Of a stretch of DNA of 64,000 bases, positions 1-9,679 are shown one piece after another. Numbering within the stretch: the first letter of the stretch is position 1; every line of letters begins with the position of its first letter. The notes under the pieces were generated by a model that did no database searches, had not been told where the DNA came from, and saw only the letters and a program-made list of their open reading frames with translations. Origin of the DNA: Castellaniella sp047971665 (lineage in GTDB: Bacteria > Pseudomonadota > Gammaproteobacteria > Burkholderiales > Burkholderiaceae_B). The DNA lies in the NCBI RefSeq assembly GCF_047971665.1, contig NZ_JBKEAA010000019.1:62001-126000 (forward strand). The letters run 5' to 3'. The translations under genes were made by a program, and so were the position numbers.

Positions 1-1
1 C

Positions 2-1060
<1,059 letters not shown>

Positions 1061-1075
1061 GTGGAGTGTGAAACG

Positions 1076-2686
1076 ATGTCCCAGACTGCTGTCCTGCCGC
1101 CCGTCACGACGGACCGGGATCAATTGCTGCATGATCTCGAGACCCTGTCCGAAGTCGATCTGATCGTCATCGGCGGCGGCGCCAGCGGCCTGGGCGTCGC
1201 GCTGGACGCCCGGCTGCGGGGCCTGTCGGTCCTGCTGCTGGAGTCCCACGATTTTGCCGGCGGCACCTCGTCGCGCGCGACCAAGCTCGTGCATGGCGGT
1301 GTCCGCTACCTTGCCCAGGGCGATATCAGCCTGGTGCGCGAAGCGCTGCACGAGCGCCGGGCGCTGCTGAACAATGCGCCGCATCTGGCCCAGCCGCTGG
1401 CTTTCGTCATGCCCGCCTACCGGCCCTGGGAAGTGCCGTTCTATGGCACGGGCCTGAAAATCTATGATGCCCTGGCTGGCGCGGCCAGTCTGGGACGCAC
1501 GGAATGGCTGGGCCGCGCCCGGACGCAGGCCCAGTTGCCGGGCGTCAATCCGTCCGGCCTGTTTGGCGGCGTCAAGTATTGGGACGGCCAGTTTGATGAT
1601 GCCCGGCTGGCCCTGACCCTGGCGCGCACGGCGGCCGCCCAGGGGGCGCGGGTGCTGAATTATTGTCCTGTCGTCGACGTGCTGCACGAGAACGGCCGCG
1701 TCAGCGCCGTGCGCTGGCGCGATGCCCTGGGCGGCGCGCAGGCCCGGGAGGGGACCGTCCGCGCCCGTTGCGTCATCAACGCCACCGGGGTCTGGGTCGA
1801 CGATCTGCGCCGGCTGGACGATGCCGCCCGGGGACAGGAGACCGCCTCCATGGTCGCGCCCAGTCAGGGGGTGCACCTGGTGGTCGACCGGTCCTTCCTG
1901 CCGGCCAGCGATGCGCTGCTGGTGCCGCGCACTCGCGACGGCCGGGTGCTGTTTGCCGTGCCCTGGTTGGGGCACCTGATCCTGGGCACGACCGACACGC
2001 CGCGGGATGCCGTGGCCCGGGAACCCCGGGCGCTGCCCGAGGAGGTCGCCTTCATTCTGAACGAATCGGCTCATGTGCTGGCGCGCGCGCCCCGGGCCGA
2101 AGACGTGCTCAGTGTCTGGGTCGGCCTGCGGCCCCTGGTGCGGCCCGAACACGAAGAAGAGGGCGGCACCAAGACCATCAGCCGTGAGCATACGGTCCGG
2201 GTCAGTCCGTCCGGACTGGTGACCGTGACCGGGGGCAAATGGACGACCTATCGGTCCATGGCCGAGGACGTCCTGCGTCATTGTCAGCAGGCTGGCCTGT
2301 TGCAGGCCTTGCCGCCTTGCCGCACGGCGCGTTTTCCGCTGCTGGGCGCGCCCGCGCCCGGCGCGCCCGCCACCAGCCTGACGGCGTCGCCGGGGCTGCA
2401 TGCCTATGGCACCGAGGCAGCCGATGTTCAGGCGCTGTCGGGCAACGACCGGGATCTGGGGCTGGGCCTGAGCGAGGCCATGGTCCGCCATGCGGCGCGC
2501 CGCGAGTACGCCCGCACCGTCGAGGATGTGCTGGCCCGACGCCATCGCATGCTGTTCCTGAATGCGAACTGTGCCATTCAGGCCGTTCCGGCCGTGTCCC
2601 GCATCCTGGCGGAGGAAATCGGCACGGACGGGGATCCCGATGCTTTTCTGTCCCTGGCCGAGCGCTACTGCCATGTTCCGGCCTGA
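1076..2686 (+). CDS. glpD: Glycerol-3-phosphate dehydrogenase (FAD-dependent)
   Basis: This membrane-associated flavoenzyme oxidises glycerol-3-phosphate to dihydroxyacetone phosphate and passes electrons to quinone. An N-terminal dinucleotide-binding motif (VIGGGASGLGVALDA) and the family segment 'GGTSSRATKLVHGGVRYLAQ' are present, and the C-terminal GlpD domain follows. At 536 residues it has the expected length. The ATG at 1076 is preferred over the GTG at 1061 because GGAG lies about 9 bp before it. It follows the glycerol-type binding protein gene closely and probably shares its operon, giving uptake plus oxidation of glycerol. Confidence 0.93.
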   Translation: MSQTAVLPPVTTDRDQLLHDLETLSEVDLIVIGGGASGLGVALDARLRGLSVLLLESHDFAGGTSSRATKLVHGGVRYLAQGDISLVREALHERRALLNNAPHLAQPLAFVMPAYRPWEVPFYGTGLKIYDALAGAASLGRTEWLGRARTQAQLPGVNPSGLFGGVKYWDGQFDDARLALTLARTAAAQGARVLNYCPVVDVLHENGRVSAVRWRDALGGAQAREGTVRARCVINATGVWVDDLRRLDDAARGQETASMVAPSQGVHLVVDRSFLPASDALLVPRTRDGRVLFAVPWLGHLILGTTDTPRDAVAREPRALPEEVAFILNESAHVLARAPRAEDVLSVWVGLRPLVRPEHEEEGGTKTISREHTVRVSPSGLVTVTGGKWTTYRSMAEDVLRHCQQAGLLQALPPCRTARFPLLGAPAPGAPATSLTASPGLHAYGTEAADVQALSGNDRDLGLGLSEAMVRHAARREYARTVEDVLARRHRMLFLNANCAIQAVPAVSRILAEEIGTDGDPDAFLSLAERYCHVPA

Positions 2687-2724
2687 TCCGGACCGGACCC
2701 GCGCGGAGAGCGGGGCATTCCATC

Positions 2725-2730
2725 TATAAT
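2725..2730 (+). promoter_or_regulatory. Candidate -10 box upstream of alaS
   Basis: A perfect TATAAT hexamer lies 32 bp before the alaS start codon in the short glpD-alaS gap. No convincing -35 hexamer is visible 17 bp upstream, so this is a partial promoter match only. Confidence 0.45.
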
Positions 2731-2762
2731 GCCCGGCTAGCCTCCTCTTCGCCTCCAAACGA

Positions 2763-5390
2763 ATGAAAACCTCCGAAATCCGTCAGAAATTCCTGTCCTT
2801 TTTCGAGTCCAAGGGACACCAGATCGTGCCATCCTCGTCGCTGGTGCCGGGCAATGACCCGACCTTGCTGTTCACGAATTCGGGCATGGTCCAGTTCAAG
2901 GATGTGTTTACCGGCAAGGACACCCGGCCCTATCGCCGGGCGACCACTGCGCAGCGCTGTGTGCGCGCGGGAGGCAAGCACAACGATCTGGAAAACGTCG
3001 GCTATACCGCGCGGCATCACACGTTTTTCGAGATGCTGGGCAATTTCAGTTTCGGTGATTATTTCAAGCGTGACGCCATCACGTACGCCTGGACCCTGCT
3101 GACGGAGGTCTACGGCCTGCCCAGGGAAAAGCTGTGGGTCACCGTCTACCAGGAAGACGACGAGGCCTACGACATCTGGGCGCAGGAAATCGGGGTGCCG
3201 AGCGAGCGCATCATCCGGATCGGCGACAACAAGGGCGCGCGTTACGCCTCGGACAATTTCTGGCAGATGGCCGATACCGGCCCGTGCGGTCCGTGTTCCG
3301 AGATCTTCTATGACCATGGTCCGGACATCTGGGGCGGCCCTCCGGGATCGCCCGAAGAAGACGGCGACCGCTACATCGAGATCTGGAATCTGGTGTTCAT
3401 GCAGTTCGAGCGCGATGCGCAGGGCGCGATGCATCCGCTGCCCAGGCCTTGCGTCGATACCGGCATGGGACTGGAACGCATTTCGGCCGTGCTGCAGCAT
3501 GTGCATTCCAATTACGAGATCGATCTGTTCCAGAGCCTGATCCGCGCCGCGGCGCGGGAAACCGGCTGCAAGGACCTGAACGACAACTCCCTGAAAGTCA
3601 TTGCCGATCACATCCGCGCCTGCGGTTTTCTGGTGGTCGACGGCGTGATTCCCGGCAACGAAGGCCGTGGCTATGTCCTGCGCCGCATCATCCGGCGTGC
3701 GCTGCGGCACGGGCACAAGCTCGGCCAGAAAGGGTTGTTCTTTTATCGGCTGGCGGCCGATCTGGTCGAGCAGATGGGCGGCGCCTATCCCGAACTGGCC
3801 GCCCAGCAGACCCGGGTCGAGCAGGTGCTGCGCCAGGAAGAAGAACGCTTCGGCGAGACCCTGGAAAACGGCATGCGCATCCTGGAATCCGCCCTGGTGG
3901 CGCTGCCGGCGGGGCAGGCGCTGGACGGCCAGACCTTGTTCACGCTCTACGACACCTATGGTTTTCCGTTCGATCTGACCGCCGACATCTGTCGCGAACG
4001 CGCCATTCCCGTCGATCTGGAGGGGTTCGAGCGGGCCATGGCGCATCAGCGCGAACAGGCGCGCGCCGCCGGCAAGTTCAAGGCCGCGACCGACCTCAGC
4101 TATGACGGTGTGGCGACGCGTTTCGATGGCTATGATCGCCTCGAGGGTCAGGCCACGGTCACGGCGCTGTATGTGGATGGCGTCTCGGTACCGTCCGTGA
4201 CTCAGGGGCGGCAGGCCGTGGTCGTGCTCGATGCGACGCCGTTCTATGCCGAATCCGGCGGTCAGGTGGGCGATACCGGTCTGCTGGCGGGCGATGCGAT
4301 CCGTTTCCGGGTGGAGGATACCCAGAAGATCCAGGTCGATGTTTTTGGTCATCACGGCATCCTGGAGCAGGGGACGATGCTGACGGTGGGGGATCCGGTC
4401 CGGACGCAGGTCGATGTCATGCGCCGCGCCGACACGATGCGCAACCACTCGGCCACCCACCTGATGCACAAGGCCCTGCGTCAGGTGCTGGGCGGCCATG
4501 TGCAACAGCGCGGCTCCTTGGTCGATCCCGACAAGACCCGTTTCGATTTCGCGCACGATGCGCCCATGACGGCCGAGCAGATCACGCGGGTGGAAGCCAT
4601 CGTCAATGACGAAATTCTGTCCAATCAGGCGGTGCAGGCGCAACTCATGGCCTATGACGAGGCCGTGGCGGGCGGCGCGATGGCCCTGTTCGGCGAGAAA
4701 TACGGCGATGTGGTGCGGGTGCTCGATATCGGTTTCTCGCGAGAACTGTGCGGCGGCACCCACGTGGCGCGCACGGGCGACATCGGTCTGTTCAAGATCG
4801 TGGCAGAAGGCGGCGTGGCCGCCGGGATCCGCCGTGTCGAGGCCATCACTGGACGCAATGCCCTGGCATGGGTGCAGCAGACGCGCGATGTGCTGGATCA
4901 GGCGGCCGGACTGCTCAAGACCCAGCCGGCCGAGGTGCCCGACCGGATTCAGGCCCTGCAGCAGCAGACGCGCCAGATCGAGCGCGAACTCGAACGCCTC
5001 CAGGACAAGCTGGCGGCGGCGGCGGGCTCCGACCTGGCCAGCCAGGCGGTCGATGTGGCCGGCGTCAAGCTGCTGGCGGCCCGGTTGACCGGGGTGGATC
5101 CGAAGTCGCTGCGCGGCATGGTCGATCAGCTCAAATCCAAGTTGCCCGGCGCGGTGATCCTGCTGGCCGCCGTGGCCGACGACAAGATCAGTCTGGTGGC
5201 TGGCGTCAGTCCCGAGCTGACGGCGCGGGTCAAGGCGGGCGATCTGGTGGGCTCCGTCGCTGTCCAGGTGGGTGGCAAGGGCGGGGGCCGTCCGGACATG
5301 GCCATGGGCGGTGGCGCCGATGTGGCATCGCTCGATGGCGCCTTGGCGGGCGTGCGGGGCTGGCTGGCCGACCGGCTGGGCGTGGCATGA
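2763..5390 (+). CDS. alaS: Alanyl-tRNA synthetase
   Basis: This class II aminoacyl-tRNA synthetase charges tRNA-Ala. The 875-residue length is normal for bacterial AlaS. The N-terminal catalytic core begins with 'SEIRQKFLSFFESKGH'. The editing-domain zinc ligands are visible as HxxxH at about residues 562-566 and CGGTH at about 663-667. A coiled segment (about 720-765) and the Gly-rich C-Ala domain ('GGKGGGRPDMAMGGG') complete the protein. The stop codon overlaps a possible upstream ATG of the next gene, suggesting co-transcription with the TusA-like protein. Confidence 0.98.
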   Translation: MKTSEIRQKFLSFFESKGHQIVPSSSLVPGNDPTLLFTNSGMVQFKDVFTGKDTRPYRRATTAQRCVRAGGKHNDLENVGYTARHHTFFEMLGNFSFGDYFKRDAITYAWTLLTEVYGLPREKLWVTVYQEDDEAYDIWAQEIGVPSERIIRIGDNKGARYASDNFWQMADTGPCGPCSEIFYDHGPDIWGGPPGSPEEDGDRYIEIWNLVFMQFERDAQGAMHPLPRPCVDTGMGLERISAVLQHVHSNYEIDLFQSLIRAAARETGCKDLNDNSLKVIADHIRACGFLVVDGVIPGNEGRGYVLRRIIRRALRHGHKLGQKGLFFYRLAADLVEQMGGAYPELAAQQTRVEQVLRQEEERFGETLENGMRILESALVALPAGQALDGQTLFTLYDTYGFPFDLTADICRERAIPVDLEGFERAMAHQREQARAAGKFKAATDLSYDGVATRFDGYDRLEGQATVTALYVDGVSVPSVTQGRQAVVVLDATPFYAESGGQVGDTGLLAGDAIRFRVEDTQKIQVDVFGHHGILEQGTMLTVGDPVRTQVDVMRRADTMRNHSATHLMHKALRQVLGGHVQQRGSLVDPDKTRFDFAHDAPMTAEQITRVEAIVNDEILSNQAVQAQLMAYDEAVAGGAMALFGEKYGDVVRVLDIGFSRELCGGTHVARTGDIGLFKIVAEGGVAAGIRRVEAITGRNALAWVQQTRDVLDQAAGLLKTQPAEVPDRIQALQQQTRQIERELERLQDKLAAAAGSDLASQAVDVAGVKLLAARLTGVDPKSLRGMVDQLKSKLPGAVILLAAVADDKISLVAGVSPELTARVKAGDLVGSVAVQVGGKGGGRPDMAMGGGADVASLDGALAGVRGWLADRLGVA

Positions 5391-5407
5391 CCCTCGGAGA
5401 AGGTGGC

Positions 5408-5653
5408 ATGACCCAGGTACAGCCCGAAGCAGACCAGGAAATCGATGCGCGGGGACTGAATTGCCCGTTGCCTATCCTGCGCACCAAGAAGGCGCTGGTG
5501 CAACTGGAAAGTGGTCAGATCCTGGCCGTGCTGACCACGGATCCGCATGCGGCCCGGGATTTCCAGGCGTTCTGCCAGCAGACCGGCAATGCCTTGCTGG
5601 CGCAGCAGATACGTGACGACACCGTTCAGGTGCATTACGTCCGTCGCCGCTGA
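5408..5653 (+). CDS. TusA/SirA-family sulfur-carrier protein
   Basis: This 81-residue cytosolic protein belongs to the TusA family, small sulfur carriers that use a Cys persulfide. The family signature is clear in 'DARGLNCPLPILRTKKAL', where the Cys in the CPxP motif is the sulfur-accepting residue. The ATG at 5408 is chosen because GGAGAAGG stands just upstream; an in-frame ATG at 5387 overlaps the alaS stop but has no comparable ribosome binding site. Its specific partner is not evident, since other sulfur-relay genes are absent nearby. Confidence 0.88.
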   Translation: MTQVQPEADQEIDARGLNCPLPILRTKKALVQLESGQILAVLTTDPHAARDFQAFCQQTGNALLAQQIRDDTVQVHYVRRR

Positions 5654-5696
5654 GTGTTGTTTTTCCCGGCATTCGCAGGCCGTCGGGCCGCATCCA

Positions 5697-5726
5697 TTGC
5701 GGTCAAGGTCTGTCTGGTGCTAGAAT
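5697..5726 (+). promoter_or_regulatory. Candidate sigma70 promoter for rpsP-rimM-trmD
   Basis: A TTGCGG hexamer and a TAGAAT hexamer are separated by 18 bp, ending 35 bp before the rpsP start codon. Position and spacing fit a housekeeping promoter for the ribosomal operon. Confidence 0.55.
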
Positions 5727-5761
5727 TTTACGTTTTTCACAGCATTTTCAAAGGATTATCA

Positions 5762-6022
5762 ATGGTTGTGATTCGTCTGGCCCGCGGCGGCTCGAAGAAG
5801 CGTCCCTTCTACAATGTCGTTGCTGCCGATTCGCGTAATCGCCGCGATGGCCGTTTCATCGAGCGCGTGGGTTTTTACAACCCTGTCGCCGGTGAAGGCC
5901 AGGAAAACCTGCGCCTGTCCCTGGATCGCGTCCAGCATTGGGTCGGCCAAGGCGCTCAGCTGTCCGATACGGTGGCCCGCCTGGTCAAGGAATATTCCGC
6001 CAAGGTCGCGTCCGCCGCTTGA
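5762..6022 (+). CDS. rpsP: 30S ribosomal protein S16
   Basis: This 86-residue component of the small ribosomal subunit starts with the characteristic 'MVVIRLARGGSKKRPFYNVV' and continues with 'RDGRFIERVGFYNP'. An AAGGA ribosome binding site precedes the ATG. It is the first gene of the conserved rpsP-rimM-trmD order, whose products link ribosome assembly and tRNA modification. No abnormality is seen. Confidence 0.98.
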   Translation: MVVIRLARGGSKKRPFYNVVAADSRNRRDGRFIERVGFYNPVAGEGQENLRLSLDRVQHWVGQGAQLSDTVARLVKEYSAKVASAA

Positions 6023-6034
6023 TCGCGGTGGGTC

Positions 6035-6667
6035 GTGCCGGCGATGCCCGATTCCACTTTCCTGGATGTTGCTCCCCCGGATGATCTGGTTGAAGTCGGC
6101 CGGGTGGTGGCTGCGCACGGGGTGCGCGGCTGGCTGAAAATCCAGCCTTATTCGCCCCAGGCGGACGCCTTGCGGGGCGCGCAGGTCTGGTGGTTCAAAG
6201 CGCCCGATCCCACGTTGGGGGCGGGCGCTTCGTCGCGTCTGCGGGGGCTGAACATTCGCGCCTGCCGCCGGCAGGCGGGTCAGTACCTGGCGGCCCAGGT
6301 GGCCGGGATTGCCGACCGCGATACGGCCGAGTCCCTGCGGGGGCATACCGTCTGGGTGCCCCGGACCGCATTCCCCTCGGCGGGCGAGGACGAATACTAT
6401 TGGATCGATCTGATCGGCTGCGATTTTCATGGCATGGGGGATCAGGGCCCTCAGCTGCTGGGACGCGTCGATCAGGTGCTGGACAATGGCGCACATGCCG
6501 TGTTGCAAGTGGCACTGGGCGCGCCGGATGCCGACGGCGTTTTTCAGCCCTCACTCGATGCGCGGAGGCGGCCGCGTCATGCCCTGGTGCCTTTCGTGAC
6601 AGCGCATGTGCAGCACGTCGATCTGCAGGCCCGACGGATCGACAGCGACTGGCCGGCCGATTTCTGA
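6035..6667 (+). CDS. rimM: Ribosome maturation factor RimM
   Basis: RimM is a 16S rRNA processing and 30S assembly factor that binds S19. The N-terminal segment 'DLVEVGRVVAAHGVRGWLKIQPY' is the family signature, and the C-terminal PRC-barrel part contains 'YYWIDLIGCDF' and ends near 'IDSDWPADF'. The GTG at 6035 has GGTGG a few bases upstream; an ATG at 6044 is the alternative and shortens the protein by three residues. It lies between rpsP and trmD as in most proteobacteria. Confidence 0.95.
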   Translation: MPAMPDSTFLDVAPPDDLVEVGRVVAAHGVRGWLKIQPYSPQADALRGAQVWWFKAPDPTLGAGASSRLRGLNIRACRRQAGQYLAAQVAGIADRDTAESLRGHTVWVPRTAFPSAGEDEYYWIDLIGCDFHGMGDQGPQLLGRVDQVLDNGAHAVLQVALGAPDADGVFQPSLDARRRPRHALVPFVTAHVQHVDLQARRIDSDWPADF

Positions 6668-6719
6668 GTCATGAGGCGTGCGGCCGCCCCCAGGAGCGAC
6701 GGCGTGTCCGAGTTCATTC

Positions 6720-7538
6720 ATGCGATTTGACCTGATCACGCTGTTTCCCGAGATGTTTTCCGCTGTGCGCGACCAGGGGGTTTGCGGGCGCGCGCATGCG
6801 CGTGGCCTTTGGTCCCTGGAAACCTGGAATCCGCGTGATTTCACGACGGACGTCCACCGGACCGTGGACGACCGTCCTTACGGGGGCGGCCCGGGCATGG
6901 TGATGCTGGCCGAGCCGCTGGCTCTGGCGGTCGAGGCTGCGCGCGAGGCCCGGCTGCGGGCGGGCATCGACAGGCCCGACAGGCCGGTTCCGGTCGTGCT
7001 GCTGTCTCCCGCCGGTCGCACACACGATCAGGCGCGCGCCCAGCACGGGGCGCAAGGCTCGGGCGCCATCCTGATCTGTGGCCGTTACGAAGGCATCGAT
7101 CAGCGTTTCATCGATCGCCTCGTGGACGAAGAAGTATCCCTGGGGGATTTTGTGCTGTCAGGAGGTGAACTGGGGGCCATGATCCTGATGGACAGCATGG
7201 TGCGGCTATTGCCCGGTGTGCTGCACGATGCCGAGTCCGCGATACAGGATTCCTTCAATCCCGCGCTGAGCGGCCTGCTGGACAGCCCGCACTATACGCG
7301 CCCCGAGGTCTGGCGCGGCCAGTCCGTGCCCGAGTCGTTGCTGTCCGGCCATCATGCCCGTATCGCCGTCTGGCGGCGGGAGCAATCGCTGGCGCTGACG
7401 GTGGCGCGGCGTCCCGATCTGATCGACCGGGCGCGTTCGGCGGGGGCCCTGGATGCCCGTGATGAGCAGGTGCTGGATCGGGCGCGGGGCGCTCGCGACG
7501 AGCCGGCGCGGGATCAGGGGCCGGACGACGCGGTTTGA
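6720..7538 (+). CDS. trmD: tRNA (guanine-N1-)-methyltransferase
   Basis: TrmD methylates G37 of tRNAs that read CNN codons, preventing frameshifting. The ATG at 6720 gives the canonical start 'MRFDLITLFPEMF'; upstream in-frame starts would add unrelated sequence. The trefoil-knot SAM site is visible in 'LICGRYEGIDQR' and 'SLGDFVLSGGELGAM'. At 272 residues it is slightly longer than average. Its last 25 bp overlap the convergent PIG-L gene. rplS, which usually follows trmD, is not present downstream. Confidence 0.97.
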   Translation: MRFDLITLFPEMFSAVRDQGVCGRAHARGLWSLETWNPRDFTTDVHRTVDDRPYGGGPGMVMLAEPLALAVEAAREARLRAGIDRPDRPVPVVLLSPAGRTHDQARAQHGAQGSGAILICGRYEGIDQRFIDRLVDEEVSLGDFVLSGGELGAMILMDSMVRLLPGVLHDAESAIQDSFNPALSGLLDSPHYTRPEVWRGQSVPESLLSGHHARIAVWRREQSLALTVARRPDLIDRARSAGALDARDEQVLDRARGARDEPARDQGPDDAV

Positions 7539-8533
7539 GCCGTGCGGGCCTGCAGTGGCAGGCCCGTGGGGCGGGCGTAATACTGCCGTTTGACCCAGGC
7601 GGCTTCGGGGCCCCTGGGTTTTGAGCAGTCAGTGCCGGGCGGGCAGGAATGCGGGTCGTCCTTTGCATAGCGCAGGTAAATGGCCGTTTTGCGGGCAGCC
7701 CGCGCCGTATCCAGATTGGCCTGACGCTCCTGGCTCGGGTAGTTCAGATAGGCGGTGTGGACATAGGGGCCCGGGGTGATCGCCATGGCGGCTTCGACCA
7801 GCCGGGCGCCTGCGATGTGGTCGGGGTGATCGTGCCCTGCGCAGCGCCAGCACAGAGATCGATAAGGTGTGGGGATCGAGGCGTCCATCAGGCGGATGGC
7901 CTGCGGTCGCTCCTGCCGGATCAGGTCGGCCAGCAGATGGACCAGTTCGCGGCGTGTATAGGTATCCGGATAAGGCGCATAGGATCGCACGCGCGCGTGG
8001 CGCACGGATTCGACGCGGCTCATGGGGGTCAGGCTGCCCCAGCCGGTGCCCAGCCAGGGGTCGGGCAGGCGCAGCATGATCAGCTGAACGCGCGCATTGG
8101 CGCGCAGGATGTGGCGTACCAGCGTATGCCGGCCGACCCTCAGGCCGTCGGTGCGCCAGTCGTTGGTGGTGTCCGCCATGCTGGCGTAGGCGGCCTTGAT
8201 GCCGCGCTCGCGGGCCAGAGTGTAGCCCAGGCCCTCGCCCCGGTCGCCGGCCGTCAGGTAGACCGTATGCACGCAACGGCCTTCCTTGATCGCGTCATCC
8301 TGGTCGGGGTTCATGAACAACAGGTCGTCATCGGGATGCGCGACGAAACTGAGCACTTTGCCTTGTTCACAGTCCACAGGCATCGAGGGTGGGGGCGCGC
8401 TGGCCTGCGAGGCAGCATGAGACGGCGCGGCCTCGACGGTTGGGGCGGGCCGGGCAATCAGCGGTTGAGTCAGGATCAGGCACAGCAGGATCCGCGCGGA
8501 CAGGCGCGATTGACGGGTCAGGAAGTGTTTCAT
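7514..8533 (-). CDS. PIG-L/LmbE-family deacetylase, probably exported
   Basis: This predicted zinc-dependent N-acetylglucosaminyl-type deacetylase is identified by the AHPDD motif ('SFAHPDDDLLF'-like, as VLSFVAHPDDDLLFM) and a later 'HDHPDHI' metal-ligand segment. The chosen start at 8533 gives an N-terminus 'MKHFLTRQSRLSARILLCL' followed by a hydrophobic stretch, which looks like a signal peptide and suggests a periplasmic or secreted location. The upstream start at 8563 adds ten residues. The gene is convergent with trmD and overlaps it by 25 bp. The substrate is unknown. Confidence 0.85.
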   Translation of the reverse strand: MKHFLTRQSRLSARILLCLILTQPLIARPAPTVEAAPSHAASQASAPPPSMPVDCEQGKVLSFVAHPDDDLLFMNPDQDDAIKEGRCVHTVYLTAGDRGEGLGYTLARERGIKAAYASMADTTNDWRTDGLRVGRHTLVRHILRANARVQLIMLRLPDPWLGTGWGSLTPMSRVESVRHARVRSYAPYPDTYTRRELVHLLADLIRQERPQAIRLMDASIPTPYRSLCWRCAGHDHPDHIAGARLVEAAMAITPGPYVHTAYLNYPSQERQANLDTARAARKTAIYLRYAKDDPHSCPPGTDCSKPRGPEAAWVKRQYYARPTGLPLQARTAQTASSGP

Positions 8534-8594
8534 GAGATTGCGGTCCGACCAGAGCAGGGACATGATGGGGGCTGAAAATGGGTCACCGGGGTCG

Positions 8595-9515
8595 TCAGCG
8601 CTGTCGCGAGTAGGCCAGGATCACGATGCAGGACAGCACGATCAGACCGCCTGCCAGCTGGCGGCCGTTGAATGCCTGGTCCAGGATCAGCCAGCCCAGG
8701 ATCAGGCTGGAGACTGGCTCGGCGTTCATCACGGGCGCGTTGCGTGGCATATCGAGCCGGGGCATGAGAATGAATAGGGTGCAGAAGCCGGTGCAGTAGC
8801 ACAGGGACAGGACCGCCAGGGCGGCCCAGCCCGCGAAAGCGTCCGGGGATCGCATGCCGCCCGGCATGATATTGGCGGCGCCCGCGGCCAGCATGGCGCA
8901 GAAGACGATGAAAATGGTGTACAGGCTGCGGACGGGGCCGGGCAGAGAGGCGAGTCTGTTCTCGGTCACCCAGAGCGCACTGGCGAAGAAGCTGGCGCTG
9001 CCGAAGGCCAGCAGGATTCCCTCGGTCCATCGAGCGCCCGGGAGCGAGGTGCCTGTCAGCAGGCCGGGCAGATCCAGCGCCAGTGTCAGTCCCACCAGAA
9101 TCAGCCCCATCAGCACGCTCGCGCGGCGCGTCGGACGCGGGCCGCCCAGCACCCAGGTGATCAAGGCGAACAGCAGGGGGAACAGGCTGCTGATGAGCAG
9201 GGCCAGCGCGACCGGGATGCGGGCCACGGCGGAGTATAGACAGAAGCTTTGCAGGGCGATCAGCAGACCGAGCAGGATTTGCCAGGCCCCCAGTCTGGCC
9301 GGCAGGCGCAGGTCCTGATGGCGCCAAAGGACGATCCCCGACAGGGCCAGCAGACTCGCGCCGGCCCGGCACGTGACGCCCAGCAGCACCCCCGCGCCGT
9401 TGTCGAAGGCGACACGGGCTGCCACATGATTGGTGGCGAAGATCGTGCTGATCAGGATCAGCGTGCCCACAGCCAGGTGGCGGGGCAGGGGCGTCGGTCC
9501 GAGGCCCGGAGTCAT
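8595..9515 (-). CDS. DMT/EamA-family membrane transporter
   Basis: The 306-residue protein has about ten hydrophobic segments in two repeats, as in EamA drug/metabolite transporters of the inner membrane. The first helix starts near residue 14 ('AVGTLILISTIFATNHVAAR'), and a charged loop containing 'LGGPRPTRRASVLMG' separates helices in the middle. The ATG at 9515 is the natural start. It is leftward like its neighbours but separated from the MFS gene by an inverted repeat, so it may be an independent unit. The substrate cannot be inferred. Confidence 0.85.
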   Translation of the reverse strand: MTPGLGPTPLPRHLAVGTLILISTIFATNHVAARVAFDNGAGVLLGVTCRAGASLLALSGIVLWRHQDLRLPARLGAWQILLGLLIALQSFCLYSAVARIPVALALLISSLFPLLFALITWVLGGPRPTRRASVLMGLILVGLTLALDLPGLLTGTSLPGARWTEGILLAFGSASFFASALWVTENRLASLPGPVRSLYTIFIVFCAMLAAGAANIMPGGMRSPDAFAGWAALAVLSLCYCTGFCTLFILMPRLDMPRNAPVMNAEPVSSLILGWLILDQAFNGRQLAGGLIVLSCIVILAYSRQR

Positions 9516-9585
9516 GAGTTCGGCAGGGTGGGCATGAAAGACGCAGACCGGATGCCGCCGTACTGCGGCCGTTGTTCAGGTTGTG

Positions 9586-9624
9586 GTTTTTGCCTTGGAA
9601 ACGTCCAAAGGCAAAAAAATTTTA
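9586..9624. other. Inverted repeat, possible weak terminator
   Basis: TTTTTGCCTTGG and CCAAAGGCAAAAA flank a 6-base loop, pairing except for one bulged A. The run of A and T residues at one side resembles a terminator, but neither strand shows a clear U-tract after the stem. Confidence 0.4.
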
Positions 9625-9679
9625 CAAGACCCCGGGTGGAAAGTTAAGACGTCAAAATTCAGGGGCGGGTTTTCAGGAG

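Noticed and set aside
2724..4763. A 679-codon leftward open frame opposite alaS
   Set aside because: It is fully antisense to a clear alanyl-tRNA synthetase, and its His/Arg-rich content is typical of GC-rich antisense frames; no protein family is recognisable.
4748..5407. N-terminal extension of the TusA-like gene
   Set aside because: The extension lies inside alaS in another frame and is Arg/Gly-rich; the ATG at 5408 has the proper ribosome binding site.
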